Part shown: one piece after another, positions 1 to 12,179 of the stretch
Numbering within the stretch: the stretch's first letter is position 1
Layout: every line of letters begins with the position of its first letter
Source: Lithobates sylvaticus
Taxonomy: Eukaryota > Chordata > Amphibia > Anura > Ranidae
Assembly: GCA_028564925.1 (NCBI GenBank)
Contig: CM053026.1
Location: 135,608,031 to 135,672,030 of the forward strand
Direction of reading: 5' to 3'
Length of the DNA stretch: 64,000 nucleotides
Notes under the pieces: model-generated
Database searches by the model: none
Told to the model about the DNA's origin: nothing
The model's input: the letters and a program-made list of their open reading frames with translations, nothing else
Position numbers and translations under genes: made by a program

Positions 1-551
1 ATGCAAGGTTATTTGCATAAATGAGCAGATGCATGATAAGTAGACTGGGTAGATCGATAAGAAGCACAAGTGTTTCCATTAAGATCAGATCATCACTGCA
101 GTGTAATTCACTTACAGCAACCACCTTTCAAGGATGCTGTCCACCACCGTATTTGGGTGCCCCTAGGATCTTAAGCACCATATTTTCTGGTCTTAAAAAG
201 AGACCATTCTCCAGGGTGATTTAGGAAATGTAGAGCAGACAAGATGAGTATTCAGGAATTAGATAGGTTATAGGTTGTATTCAACAAGGTTAAGTCAGTA
301 TGAAATTATATTAGAGTAGTGTAGTGGGGAAGTGTTGTCAGAGGTCACCAGAACAAGGGACTTATTTGTAGTCTTAAACACAGCCAAGGTCATATCTGAT
401 ATAATAATGGGTTTCTTAAGGCACCACATACTACAGTAAATACTGTATAGCAAAAATAGAAAGGAGGAAGAAGGATTTCCCAGGTGCCAAGACAGAATTA
501 GACCCATGCACAGCAAAATGCACCAATATGCACCAAGGGTCCACACAGTCA
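1..551. other. No recognisable feature
   Basis: AT-rich sequence without a convincing exon or known repeat. The small open frames here have no family resemblance I can recognise and no coding-like composition. Confidence 0.5.
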
Positions 552-893
552 ACAACAAGAGGAAGCTAAGACAGTGTTCCACAATATCCCCCGGGGGCAG
601 GTGTGGGAGTAAACAGAGGCAGCGGCTGGAGGGAAGAAAGAATAATTATAATAAAATTGTACATACTTAAACCCCGTGTGCCACAATTGACCTACCTGCT
701 AAGCAGGTGGGTGTTTAGTTTTTAATAGGATACACATGCTTTACTATCAGGGTATTTTTTAGCACACAAGCTTTAAGTGTGTACAGTTTTATTATTATTA
801 TCATTCTTTGTTCCCTCCAGCCATTGTCTCTTTTTACCCCACAGCTGGCCCCGGGGGAAATATTGTGGGACACTGTCTTGGTTTCCTCTAGTT
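552..893. repeat. Imperfect inverted repeat, ~120-bp arms (MITE-like)
   Basis: Bases ~552-671 read as the reverse complement of ~768-893, with scattered mismatches. Shared blocks include AAGACAGTGTYCCACAATAT, a CCCCCGGGG block, GGCTGGAGGGAA and a terminal TGTACAYACTTAA. About 95 bp of unrelated sequence separates the arms. The fold-back form and ~340 bp length suit a non-autonomous DNA element. I could not define outer ends or a target duplication, so superfamily is unassigned. Confidence 0.6.
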
Positions 894-1484
894 TTTTGAC
901 TATGTGGACCATTGGTGTGTATTGGTGAGTTTTTTGTGCGCTGTTGCTTATGTTAATAATCTTCTTTCAAATGTGTTTCCGTAATTGATTATGTTTATTG
1001 TTATTTTTAGTTTGTAATATAAGCTACCCTACTTCTCCCAAAGATCTGGAGTTACCTGCGAAATGTACAGATCTGTTTGGGTATTACTAACTGTAACTGT
1101 GAATTTGAATCAGTGTAAGAGGCTTTTGGCTCCCACGGGTGATATTTAAAGGTTGATGAAGTTTTAGCCCGTATTGTTTTTTCACTACAATACTTGTGTT
1201 AATAAAGTTTTGTATTGTTTTTAGTTCTGTCTTGACACCTGAAATCTTTGTCTTCTTCTTTGCTATTTTTGATTTGCAGCCAAGGTCAGGATGGATACTA
1301 GGGCTCTACCTTATGCTTTCAGGATCTGAAGATAAGTATAGGAAGATCCTAGTGAATAGAAGGATTTGAGTGTGATGGCTGAACCAGAAAAGGCTGTGTG
1401 CCATGTGGACAGACTCCAGCTGCATATTGGGATGAGAGCCTTGCAAGTGAGTACCTAAAAGACAGATAGATAGATCGATAGATA
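894..1484. other. Unassigned sequence ending in a GATA-type microsatellite
   Basis: No gene seen. An AATAAAG signal at ~1201 followed by a T-rich run could be an old polyadenylation site, but no coding sequence leads into it. Bases ~1463-1484 are a short GATA-type tract directly abutting the next element. Confidence 0.4.
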
Positions 1485-1866
1485 CACTATATTACCAAAA
1501 GTATTGGGAACGAGAAAGCCTGGCTCGCAGTATCCGCTCTAATTCATCCCTAAGGTAGTCCACCACCCTAAACTCACTAATCCATGTCTTTATGGACCTT
1601 GCTTTGTGTACTGGTCCAAATCATTTGGTGGAGTGGGGATTATGGTGTGGGGTTGTTTTTCAGGGGTTGGAGTTGGGCTTGGCTCCTTAGTTCCAGTGAA
1701 GGGAACTCTGAAGGCATCAGCATACAAAGACATTTGGGACAATTTCATGCTCCCAACTTTGTGGGAACAGTTTGAGGATGGACCCTTTCTGTTCCAACAT
1801 GACTGGGCACCAGTACACAAAGAAAGGTCCACAAAGACATGGATGAGCGAGTTTGGGGTGGAGACA
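1485..1866 (+). mobile_element. Truncated fold-back Tc1/mariner copy
   Basis: Starts with CACTATATTACCAAAAGTAT right after TA in a GATA tract, the usual Tc1 target. The 1606-1911 frame includes a Tc1 transposase core: GGVGIMVWGCFSG, then [20 protein letters not shown], then FLFQHDWAPVHK and [11 protein letters not shown]. The sequence between the terminus and that core (~1510-1615) is the reverse complement of transposase C-terminal coding sequence, the same architecture as the fuller copy at 28953-30199. Homology stops at ~1866, where another repeat begins, so most of the C-terminus and the right end are missing. Confidence 0.75.
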
Positions 1867-1884
1867 TGGAGCCACGGTTCAGCC

Positions 1885-2145
1885 CTGCCCAGCCTCCTCT
1901 CTCTCTCCTGATTGGTTAACTGAGTTTGATTGACAGCAGCGGGAGCCAATGGCGCCAATGCTGTGTTTCAGCCATTCAGGAGGGAGAGTCGGGATGACTA
2001 AGGCACCCGTGGACATCGCTGGATAGAGATTGGCCTCAGGTATGTATAAGAGGGGCTGGGGGGGCTGCTGCACACAGAAGGCTTTTTATCTTAATCTATC
2101 GAATGCATTAAGATAAAAAACCTTCTGACTTTACAACCACTTTAA
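1885..2145. repeat. Fragment of B-family repeat (…ACAACCACTTTAA end)
   Basis: Ends in a hairpin (AGAAGGCTTTTTATCTTAAT paired with ATTAAGATAAAAAACCTTCT) and then ACTTTACAACCACTTTAA. Text shared with 28534-28925 (fragments such as TTTGATTGACA and GAGCCAAT) and the same TTAA-type end mark it as a high-copy frog inverted-repeat family. Its left side is cut at the Tc1 junction. Confidence 0.55.
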
Positions 2146-3213
2146 GAAGAAACATTGTCACCAGCAAGAAAACAAGCGTTTATAATATAAAAGGGATACA
2201 AAGTTTCTTCAGCAGAAACAATCAGCAATGCCAACAATGGTATTTATTCCTGACTTTCGTTCCACTTTAAAAGTTCTCTCCTTTACTATTGCACTTGTTC
2301 AGCATTCACTTTTCTACTATTATTTACAGTGAAATAAATAAAACAAACAATTTTTTTTATTATTCTGTGCCTGGGTTAATAGTTATGTATCAGCCACAGA
2401 TAAAAACAGAGTACTTGTCACACACGATTATCACAACTTTCACCCATATATATATCACATATTTTTCTAATTGGACCAAATTAGAGAAATCCATGAACCC
2501 TGGGTGAAAGTTGTGTGATTCTTGTGTTAAAACACATATAAATAGACCTCTTAAGACCTCTCAAAGTGTACCTATAGTCAAAATGGGGCTTGGATAAATG
2601 TAAAAGGTTTAGAATCCCTGTAAAGTTTTTATTTCTCTCTGTGTTCCTAATAGGTAGATTTAAGCGGGCACACCGCAGCGTTTTGTAGCTTGAAGCTTTA
2701 AAATGCTAAAGGAGAAAAAATCTATTATTCTCAATGGAGATGGTTCACATCTCCACTCCATGTTGCCTAAAGCCAAACGCCTGAAGCTTAAAAAAGTTAT
2801 GGAGCTTTTTTTGTAGCTTGAATCGGGTAGATTTGAGAGTTTTTGGCACGCATTTATTCCCATCAAAATAAATGGAAGCGCGCCACTTGCACGTTTTTGT
2901 GCAGACTCCCGTATTTTGGCTTGCGTTTTTGCACGATTTTCTGCTCAAATGAAGAAATGTAAAACATAAAATAGTAATAATATATGAATAAATAAATGTA
3001 AAATAAATACACAAATAACTAAAAATCATCAGAAATAAATAAAATAAAATAATAATCTGTAATAATACATGAATAAATAATAATTAACCCCTAACCTTAA
3101 AAAATTAAATACATTATTATTAATATGTATTATTAATAATAGAAATAATAATAATAAACACCGAAACTCGAAAAAAAAAATATAATAATAATAATGTATT
3201 TATATATTTTGTG
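2146..3213. other. Unassigned AT-rich sequence with a possible repeat at ~2660-2960
   Basis: No gene seen. Bases 2660-2960 contain duplicated short phrases (TTTTGTAGCTTGAA twice) and look like a dispersed frog repeat. The last ~270 bp is A/T microsatellite-like (ATAATAATAAT). Confidence 0.4.
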
Positions 3214-3216
3214 TTA

Positions 3217-3629
3217 GCCCCCATAAACACGGTCGGACATTCTGACCACAAAATCCGTCAGATTTTTTCCAACGGATTTTGTCCGAAACTGGTGTTGCAT
3301 ACACACGGTTGGACAAAGTTGTCAGAAAATCCGATCATTCGGAACGTGATGACGTTCGTTCATTACGACGGGACTACGTTCAGGCTAGTAGCCAATAGTT
3401 TTGGTCTCGTAATTTGATCTCAGCATGCGTCGCACTTTGTCCGATCATAATTCTCTACAAACGATCGGACGAAGTCCGATCAGATTTTGTTGTCAGAAAA
3501 TTTGAGATCCTGCTCTGAAATATTTTCAGATGGAAAAAGTCAGACAGAGCCCACACACGATCGGATTTTCCAACAATATAATCTGATCGGACCTTTTCCG
3601 TTGGATTTTCCGATCGTGTGTACAGGGCA
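3217..3629. mobile_element. TTA/TAA-target MITE, ~413 bp (PIF/Harbinger-like)
   Basis: Preceded by TTA; begins GCCCCCATAAACACGGTCGG and ends in the complementary CGATCGTGTGTACAGGGCA. Internal ACACGGTYGGACAAAGTTGT and CCAATAGTTTTGGTCTCGTA match the copies at 9281, 13799 and 62054. Divergence from those copies is visible throughout and the right TTA is degraded, so this is an older member. No coding capacity. Confidence 0.8.
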
Positions 3630-4871
3630 TACGTGTTAGGATGTTTAGTTATTTATTATTATTTTATTATTATTTTTTATATTTTTATAATTTTTTTTAT
3701 TTAGTTACATTTTTAAATTCCACCATTTCCTGCAGAGACCAGACAGATTTCAATCAGTGTGTGGCCAGCACTCCTTGACAGAAGTTGATTGTTTGATCAC
3801 CTTGTGTTGAAGGGACACACCGGAAAACTCTTGTCAGCAGGGGGAGCTGCTCTCAGAATACAGAGTCCCGTTTTTCTTTTTTTGTTCAGCCCGCTATTAA
3901 TTTATGGCCAGCTTTACTCTTTCTATTTTTGCTGGTGCCCATTGTCAATGAAATAGAAAGTGATTGAAAAACATTTTACAGTTGTCACCAGTAACGTGAG
4001 GAAAATCGTCCATTAGGGATGCCTTCTCTGGTCACAAATGTCTAATAGGACATTTCCCCTCACTTTGCAGAGGTTTCCTTTCACTCCTTGTTGGGTCTCT
4101 GGAATAGGAAGTGAGGGGAAATCTCCCCACTGCAGACTCTAGGCAAAACTAAAATGAAGTGGTTATACTGTATACTGTATAAACTTTAGCCAAACTTGAT
4201 AGTAGTAATTATATATATTTTCTAACACCTTAGCCAGTCGTTGGCTGTTCCCTTTTTCATTTGAAAAAGAGAATCATCCCTTTTTACCTTGCGTGTGTTA
4301 CAATCAATGTAGATTTCACAACATTTTCTATATTCAACCTTTAGAGGTCCAATATCTATGTACTTATCATTTTTAGGTCATTAGAGTCTGATTGCCATAC
4401 AAATATATAGTATGTTTAATTTAAGATATGTGAGCTCTAATCATATTTGAAGTAACTATAATTGGAGGCGAAAAGAGTGAATAAAAGGGGATCAAATGGT
4501 ACAGTTTTATTTAAAAACCCATTATATAATAATCTTCTAATGGGATCACAATTCACATATCACACCAATTATATGGCTAATATAATTATGTATAAATTCT
4601 ATAACGAAAGTATAAACTAAAAAGGAAAGCCTCATTGTTGGATGCTGTTTTACTATACTGGTAAAAAAAAAAATCCCCCCACAAGCTTGTTTTGTGAAGT
4701 GCAATGGCTATTTTTCTGGGTTCTAAGGTCAGAAAGGGAGTTTTGCCATAAACAGTAGTGGTGATGACTTTGACAGGTGATAATACACAACGCCGTTATA
4801 TTTTTAATGACATGGTTTATTAATTCATGCCTTATAACGTTCCACGTACTGTTGATCTTTGGCACACTACA
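3630..4871. other. No recognisable feature
   Basis: AT-rich sequence. I see no exon, RNA gene or clear repeat boundary. Confidence 0.4.
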
Positions 4872-4875
4872 TCTG

Positions 4876-5956
4876 TGTAGCACCCCCTGGGTGTACTGGA
4901 GGCAGGCCGGTACCTCCAGACACAGAGAGCGAACTTACCTTCACCCCAGGGCTGAATCCATGGCTGTAATGGGAAGTTAGAACAATATGGGTGCCAGTCA
5001 CTTTAGGTAGTTTTCAATGCTTTAATGAAGAACTTTAAGGAAGTAGCAGTAAAGAGGTTGAGGGGGAGTTGCAGATACCTTTTTGTAGTAGATCACTTAC
5101 AGACTCTTCAGAATAAAGGAAAAAAACACAGCTTTCTCTGAGTAAATCTTTCATGGCCGAGTAGATCTCTGCCACAGATCCAGCAACCAGCAAGATGTCT
5201 GGATAAGTCTCTCTCACAGACTTAGCAGTCAGCATACGCCTGGATAAGTCTCTCTCACAAACTTAGCAGCCAAACAGTTAGTTACCTTGATTGAATTTGT
5301 AGAACAGCTTCCAGTACCAGAACCTTTAAGCTGACCCGGCAGTACTGTAAGGGTAGCTTGAATGTAGAATGGTTTCATCACAGTACCAGAACCTTTTAGC
5401 CATCCGGCGGTACTGTGAGGGTAGATTAGGTGTAGGTGCGTCCTCCAAGTAAGTTACCAGGCCCTTCTGAGAGACCAGCCTTCATCCTGGCTCTCTCCAG
5501 CAAGGGTCCTCCCTATGATTTCCTCAGCTTGGCTTGGCTTCTTCCATTCCAGCAAGACAGCCTAAGGACCACCTCTGCGGTAGTAGGCCCCAGACAGGCT
5601 TCTGGGCCTACTTACACAGCTGCAGTGACGTAGCCTCCAGGCCTGGAGGGCCACAAGGTCAGGACTCCCTCAAGCACATGGCATCTGTCCCATAAATACC
5701 CCCTCCCAGAATTCACAGCGGCAGGAACCTCCTACTGGGCTGTTTCTGAAAAAGAATATGTATCACAGCTCAACCCTGTTGCTATTCTCACACTGTCCTG
5801 TGGTACCAGTGACACCTATTGGCAACAGTGGGAAATGCACAACACAGTCAAGACCAGAACAGATCCAATAAACTATGTACAATTAATCTGAGCTGGTTAC
5901 AGCTCAGAAAACTAAATTTACAATATAGTCCCATATTTTAGGAACAGGGGGCTACA
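4876..5956 (+). mobile_element. Solo LTR fossil, ~1081 bp, TSD TCTG
   Basis: Begins TGTAGCACCCCC and ends GGGGGCTACA, a TG..CA boundary with short inverted ends. It is flanked by TCTG at 4872-4875 and 5957-5960, a clean 4-bp target duplication. In plus orientation a TATA-like CATAAATACC (~5691) is followed ~175 bp later by an AATAAA (~5868), consistent with promoter and polyadenylation signals of an LTR. There is no internal region. It is a recombined remnant of an LTR element or endogenous retrovirus; a 4-bp duplication fits class I retroviruses or some Ty3 elements. Confidence 0.7.
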
Positions 5957-5960
5957 TCTG

Positions 5961-6566
5961 TATAGTTTAGAAATGAAATAGTACATGTCTACATGTATAT
6001 GTTCTAAAAGTAATAAGTTATAAGGAGCGGCTGTATTTTTGATTTTCCTTCTTTTTAAAGGTTTTTTCATGTAAGAACATAAAAGTGACTCATGAGAAAA
6101 TAGTTTTTGTGGATCAATTTTCCTCATCGTTCCTGTTATTTATTTTTCGTTAATTGCCTTTCTATACAGTCAGCAGTGATAGATATTGGAGGAGGGATAC
6201 TTCAGGTATTGCCTGTCCAGCATTCTCATTACAGAAAGTGTGTGATGTGATTTAATACTGTAATATTTGTACTGTTCCCTAGAAACCTGTGTTCACTTTA
6301 TACACCCAATTAATAGTAATCTCCCTCACACATGGCTGAAAATCTGAAGCAAAAGCAGGGTGATTGACCAAATGAGAAATTACTTTTTTTATTGAAGTCC
6401 ATAGTGTATTCTGTTAGTACTGTTTTACTTGCCAAAAAGGTTGTATTTCTGTCTGTTGTATTTCTGTCTATACATTCCTGAGATTTACACAGTACCTTCA
6501 CACAGCACAGTCAGGCAGATGACACCACTTTATCTGTTACAGTTACTGTACTTTTTACTGTAATAT
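5961..6566. other. No recognisable feature
   Basis: Low-complexity AT-rich sequence with no supported gene or repeat boundary. Confidence 0.4.
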
Positions 6567-6960
6567 ACGGTCAGTGGCGGCTGGTGCTGGAGGATTTTGG
6601 GGGGGTGGGGGGCGCGGTCGGGCCCCTCCAGGTCCACACTTACCCTACGGCGGAGCCCTCCAGCTGTCACGACCCAGTCTTCTTTCCGGGTTCTGGGTCT
6701 TCCTGTCTTGATTGGCCAGGAAGCCGTTGGTGTTCGCTGGTATCGCAGAGCACTGCGCCCCTATGAAAATATGAATCTGGCCAATTGGGGCTACGGGATG
6801 AGGTCCCGTGCCTGTGATGGGGTGACAAACCTGACAAAGACCTGTTGGTCCGGCGCGCCGCACAGTACACTTCCACATAGATGGTGCGGGCCTGCACCTC
6901 TTGTGGACCGATCGCCATTGGTGTCCTCTCTCCATCCTAGCCTACTGACTGGATAGTGAA
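6567..6960. repeat. GC-rich dispersed repeat (GTGGCGGCTGGTGCT start)
   Basis: Opens with CAGTGGCGGCTGGTGCT followed by a G run, a start I associate with a common frog dispersed repeat. It is GC-rich relative to both flanks and carries overlapping open frames in several phases, as GC-rich noncoding sequence does. Class and ends are not resolved. Confidence 0.4.
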
Positions 6961-7556
6961 AGGGCAGCAAACAATCAATGAGATCATCTCCCTTCTTTCT
7001 TCTCCTACCAGCATTTTTCCTGTAATCATATTTGCATGCAGCACATGATCAGCTCCAAGTCCTGCCCACCTTCACATTGTCTGCTGTATGCCTAGTCAAA
7101 TTCAGGTATTCACACTAGTCACATTTAAAAAATACTAAAAATGTATCAATAAACATTTAGTTGAATTCATTTGTGTCTTTTATATCAGCCTTCAGCTTTA
7201 ATTGTGAAAGTTCAGGGTGCATTGATAAGAGGGATGGAGGGGTACGGGGGGGAACCTGAGCTAGAGATGTGGGCTTGTGACTATCTGCAACCAAAGACTA
7301 GAAGAGAGAGTAGTAGAAAAAGGGCTCCTTTACACAATGTTGCATTTTCTAAGCAGTATGAAGGGGTTATATCATCGCCTTAAAGCCTGTTTTAGCTCCT
7401 CAAAGGCTGCACCACCATCATGCATCTGCATGCATTGTACTGGAATGGGTCATGTTTGAGGGGCTGTACTCCCCCCCAACGCAATGCAAAGACAAAGAAA
7501 GAGTATGTCAGTTGGCCAGAAAGACAAATTCAGTATTCAGGTGAAGCAAAGAAAAG
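6961..7556. other. No recognisable feature
   Basis: No supported gene or repeat. Short open frames at 7171-7459 overlap in different phases and resemble no family. Confidence 0.4.
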
Positions 7557-7950
7557 TTAAAGTGGAAGTAAAGGCTAATATCATTTAACCATCTCCTGTC
7601 TGCTGTCACATTTATTTGAGCTACCAAAACCATCAAATGGCTGGTGTCATAACTGATCACTTGTGCAGCACCATGGCATTTGCAGACCAAACAGAGGCTA
7701 AGATGCCAGCCTCCTTGGATAGGGGGGTTTAGTTCCACTTTAACATCACCCGCCAGCTTCCTTTGCCCTCCCCTATTGTTGGTGCTCCCTCCCATCCGCT
7801 GCACTGACACAGAAGAGCCGCAGCTTACAGATCCTGGGACCTCACTCAATCTGACAAAAAAAGGTGTTTTACGCAAAACTTTTTTTAAAACAGCAGTTAT
7901 GAGAAAGGGATGTAATGTTCATTTATATTAGCCTTTACTTCCACTTTTAA
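7557..7950. mobile_element. TTAA-flanked MITE, ~394 bp
   Basis: Left end AAAGTGGAAGTAAAGGCTAA at ~7559 and its reverse complement ending at ~7948 form ~22-bp inverted termini, each bordered by TTAA. This could be a TTAA target duplication (piggyBac-like) or part of the terminus. The interior has no transposase. Confidence 0.65.
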
Positions 7951-8487
7951 TCCAGACACATTTTATTTGTTATTAATAGAGCATATTTACATTCTGTCAG
8001 GACAGGAAATAAGGACAAATCTTTCCAACATGCACACAGACAATAATGAAAACACTTTTAATTCAGTGAGGCAAGGTTACAACTTCTGAAAATGTTTCTA
8101 TAGCTGACCATGCCTTTTTTTTCAAGTTACAACTGCCCCAACCCACTCCAATTTGCAGAACATTTAAAAATATGTTCTTTTCAATGGGTCTGGTTCACAT
8201 ATGTGAGCATATGCCTCCACAGTCTGCATTGCACACAAAACGTGCGTTTTCTAGGCAGTACTGTGCGAATTGCAGGCACATAATCTTCAATGGGGACGCA
8301 TCTGATTCGCATATGTGTTCCATTCTGAACAAAAATTCTCTCCCCCCTCCTCACTACACCTCCCCCTCTCCCTGGTCAGCTGATCCGCTGCTACAATGGA
8401 GAGGAACCGCTGAACAACTGATTTTTATCTTCGCAGGGAAACCAGAGCTGCAATTTGCACCTGCACATGTGTGAACCCAGCCTTATT
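7951..8487. other. Unassigned sequence with a probable repeat at ~8170-8480
   Basis: The 8170-8480 part has paired phrases (CATATGTGAGCATATG, GTGTGAACCCAGCC) typical of a short dispersed frog repeat. No gene is supported. Confidence 0.35.
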
Positions 8488-9718
8488 CATTTTCACACAA
8501 ATAGAGCTTTCTTTTGGTGGTATTTGATCACCACTGTTTTTTTTTGTTTGTTTTTTTAGAACAGAAAAAATACCGCAATTTTTTAACAAAAAAATTTCTT
8601 TTTTACTTTCTGTTATAAAACACATCCAATAAACCAATAAAAAAAATCTAATTTCTTCATAAATTTAAGCCAAAATGTATTGGGCTACAAGTCTTTGGTA
8701 AAAAAGAAAAAAAAAAAAAGTGTATATTGATTGGTTTGTGTGAAAGTTATAGTGTCCACAAACTATGGTATATATACTGAAATTTTGTTTATTTTTTTTA
8801 TACTAGTAATGACCGAGCAGTCTAATACTAACTGACACAGGGTGGGAACTGATTAACTGTCACTGACATCACCAGTGACACTGATCAGTGGTAATACTAT
8901 ACACTTTCTCTGTACTAATGACACTAGCTGGGAAAGAGTTAACATCTCTGGGTAATAAAGGGGTTAAGTGTGCACCTAACAAGTGTTAATGTGTGTATTA
9001 TGTGCTGCTTTTTAGTAAAAATCGACTTGTTCCTTCCTCCCTCTTTGTCAACACAGGGCTCTGGGCTGTGATTGGACGCAGCCAATCAGCAGTTCCTGGC
9101 CATGATTCAATGGCCAGGACCTGGTGACAAAATCCTGCTGTGTCTAAGCACAGTGGGAGTCACGGGGGTTTCACGCACGAGCCCTGAACTCGCAAGAAGG
9201 TAGCATCGAACAGGTAAGCCACTGTTTTGTGTGCCTGTAGAAGCTGCCCATCTGCAGAACAATGCGGGCAGGCAGTCTTAAGCCCCATACACACGCGCGG
9301 ATTATCCGAGGACCAGGTCCGTCGGATCATGTCCGTCCTACTTTGTCCGATGTTGGTTTTGCGTACACACGGTCGGACAAAGTTGTCGGAAAATCCGATC
9401 ATTCTGAACGTGGTGACGTTTGTTGCCTACGACGGGACTACGTAGAGGCTAGTAGCCAATAGCTTTGGTCTTGTAATGTGATCTGAGCATGCGTAGCACT
9501 TTGTCCGTCGGAATTCGCTACACACGATCGGATTTAGTGTGATCGGACTTTGTTGTCAAAAAATCTATCCAGCAGGAGATAGGACTTTGTCCATCAGACA
9601 ATCCGATGGAAACTGTCCGATGGTGCCTACACACGGTCGGAATTTCCGACAACATTGTCTGATAGGACAGAATCCATCGGAAAATCCGACCGTGTGTATG
9701 GGGCTTTAAAGTGGTTAA
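8488..9718 (+). repeat. A-family long repeat, 5' part missing, hosting a MITE
   Basis: Shares the A-family order with 30211-31091 and 51560-52472: CACAAATAGAGCTTTCTTTT, a TTTAGGCC-like block, TTGGTTTGTG..AAAGTTATAG, a TACTAGTAATG block, and a final AAGTGGTTAA. The first ~100 bp, with the TTAACCACTTCAGC end, are absent. A complete 425-bp MITE (9281-9705) sits just inside the right end. No coding capacity. Confidence 0.7.
9281..9705. mobile_element. TTA-target MITE, 425 bp, nearly identical to the copy at 62054
   Basis: Flanked by TTA at 9278-9280 and 9706-9708. Ends are AGCCCCATACACAC and GTGTGTATGGGGCT. Subterminal GGTCGGA and TCCGACC blocks repeat inward from both ends. The copy at 62054-62478 is also 425 bp, in reverse orientation, with only scattered differences, so the subfamily is young. 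A 3-bp TWA target duplication suggests mobilisation by a PIF/Harbinger transposase; none is encoded here. Confidence 0.88.
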
Positions 9719-9736
9719 TATACATCTAGAAAATAT

Positions 9737-11380
9737 TTAACCACTTTAGCTCTGGAAGGTTTTACCCCCTTCCTGACTAGGCCATTTTTTGCACTACGGC
9801 ACTGCGTTGCTTTAACTGACAATTGCGCGGTCGTTACGGCACTGTGACCCACCTGATCTCTCTTTTTTCACCCCCTCTCTCTCCCCACCCCCTCCCCCTG
9901 TATCTCCTCCTCTTCTCCTCTCCCTTCCCAACTCCTCCCCCCTGGTCCACGACACTGTGTACAAGACAAGGCCGGTCCTGAATCATATAATGCATACTAG
10001 ATGTGTAACAGCAACATTTGATCTAAGTATGTTTGGGCCTCTTATCTGCACTTCTAGTGGGGAGTTTTGTCCGAGCTACAGAGTTGAAGGGCATAGAGAC
10101 CCCCCCCACCCACAGTATGTTCCCATTAGAGGGGTGGCTGGGGGAACTCTCTCCCACCCTCTTCTCTCTCGCTGGCTAGGGTCCATTGGGAGGGCCACCC
10201 CTACCTGACATGGACCCATTGTTATACTTTCCACTCTGACGTTAAGTCATACCAGAGCTCAGGCCTAATATTGTAAGAAGGCTCATCAACAAACATTTCA
10301 TGTACAACTTCTGTTGTATCCTCAGAGTATCCAACATGTTATTACAATGTTTGTTGGGCCATGTTGGCCAGTTTATGTTCTTTCTTATACTCTATGTACC
10401 AAACATTCCCTTTTTGAACGTACTTTGTCATTCTGCCTGTAAAACTAATAAAAATTATTGAACGAAAACATATCCAATAAAAAAATTTGAAAAAAGGGGA
10501 CAATGAATTGGGACTTTAAATGAAGTACGCAGGATTAGAAATTCTAAATTATTGGAAATCAATTTGTAATAAATAATGGTAATCATGAGTAAGCATAAAA
10601 TGTCCAATATAATTTTTTAAATAGAAGTACATACAATGAAGGAAGTTTGCCACATAATTGCAGACAATAGATATCATATAAAACATATAATGAACAGAAA
10701 CAACACAATAAAAAAATGTAAAAAATCTAATTTCTTCATCAATTTAGGTCAATATGTATTCTGCTACATGTTTTCGGTCAGAAAATCCCAATAATTGTGT
10801 ATTGACTGGTTTGTGCAAAAGTTATAGCATCTACAAACTATGGGATAGATTTATGGACTTTATTTATTTTTTATTGTTTTTACTAGTAATGGCGGCAATC
10901 AGCGATTCACTGCGAAATTGTGGCGGACAAACCTGACACTAAGTGACACTTTTTGGGGACCAGTGACACGAATACAGTGGCCAGTGCTAAAAAAAAAAAT
11001 GAACTGTAACTGTATAAATGACATTGGCAGGAAAGAGGTTAACATCAGGGGCGAAGGATTAAGTGTGCCCCTAGGGAGTGCTTTCTAACTGTGGGGGGGG
11101 GATGCTGTGACTGGAGGAGAACAGAGATTCGTGTTTCTGCTTAGCAGAAACACAAGATCTCTGTTTTCCTCCCTCGCAGAATGGCGGTCTGCCTTGTTTA
11201 CATAGCCAGACCGCCGTTCTATCTCTCCTGTGAGAGATCGGTGGGTCCCGCTGATTTGCTCCCACTGTGTCACGATGTGCCCCAGAGCTGATCAGAGGAA
11301 TCACGTACAGGTACGTGATATTGTGCTTAAGGGCCGCCCTGCCTCAGTATATCTACATAGGGCGGTCCTTAAGCGGTTAA
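9737..11380 (+). repeat. A-family long repeat split by an insertion
   Basis: Begins TTAACCACTTTAGC and ends CCTTAAGCGGTTAA, the terminal pair of the A family. The usual order is interrupted after GCGGTCGTTACGG (~9840) and resumes at ~10704 with AATCTAATTTCTTCATC. The insert holds a LINE-like 3' tail (9990-10475) and unassigned sequence. After ~10704 the TTGGTTTGTGCAAAAGTTAT and TACTAGTAATGGCGGC blocks follow in family order. Confidence 0.7.
9990..10475 (+). mobile_element. Probable L1-type LINE 3' tail
   Basis: The segment ends CTAATAAAAATTATTGAAC, the form of 3' end I associate with amphibian L1/Tx1 LINEs, preceded by T-rich, ORF-free sequence. No reverse transcriptase sequence is present, so this would be a heavily 5'-truncated copy. 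The 5' limit is uncertain. Confidence 0.4.
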
Positions 11381-12179
11381 ACTGTATTTATGATTGTTCA
11401 ACATTCACTTAATTTATATGGATCTGATTATCATTGGATGCGTTTTAATTTCACACATAACTGTCTGCTATCTATCAATATATCTACTGGTCTATATTTA
11501 TATATATAGTATATCGCTGATTTTTGCTAGTCATTGTTCTCAAGCTAACCTTGAAAGGCTTTCGGAGAGGACAGCAAAGTGTGTTAGTGTGTGTGTTATA
11601 ATGAGCATTTGGTGCTATAACAGGTGGGGAAAGCTTTTGGGATATGGGAATATTAGAAAACGATGGGAACTCTAGCAGATGTTGAAACAGGATGATATAT
11701 TACTATTCACAATGGGATTCAGAATATACCATCATAAACGGACAAGAAAAAAAAAATCATTCTTTGAGACTGGAAAGGTAAACGACATACTGATTATTTG
11801 TGCTCTTTGTATTATAAGGCACTTTTCTACCTATAAATACATAGCTTTATATCTTGTTATGGTCTTTGTGTTTGTTTTATTTGAAGCACTGGAATTACTG
11901 AGCTTCCCTCCCTCTTATAAACTAATGGAGCATTGAAAATGTGCTATTCACCTTAACCTTTTAACTTTAGGTTAATAACTGTTATTAAAATATAGTAAGC
12001 AAACTCATAGTGCTTGTTCCAATGCACCAACAGTTTATTAATAATTCTTGATTTAATGATAAGCTGTATGAGGAAACAGTTCTATAGAAAAATATTAGAT
12101 GCATAGTCTAAATCTGAAGATTTTCTGAGAATTAGCATGGATGAGATTTAACATGGACCATACACAAATGTTATTTTAA
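11381..12179. other. No recognisable feature
   Basis: AT-rich sequence. Open frames at 11394-11936 are AT-driven and show no family resemblance. Confidence 0.4.

Noticed and set aside
2289-2507. 72-residue frame with hydrophobic residues
   Set aside because: AT-rich composition gives Phe/Ile/Tyr-rich translations; no start context, domain or conservation evidence.
9160-9462. Protein-like frames repeated at 9160-9462 and 62297-62556
   Set aside because: Both lie inside copies of the same noncoding 425-bp MITE, which explains the similarity.
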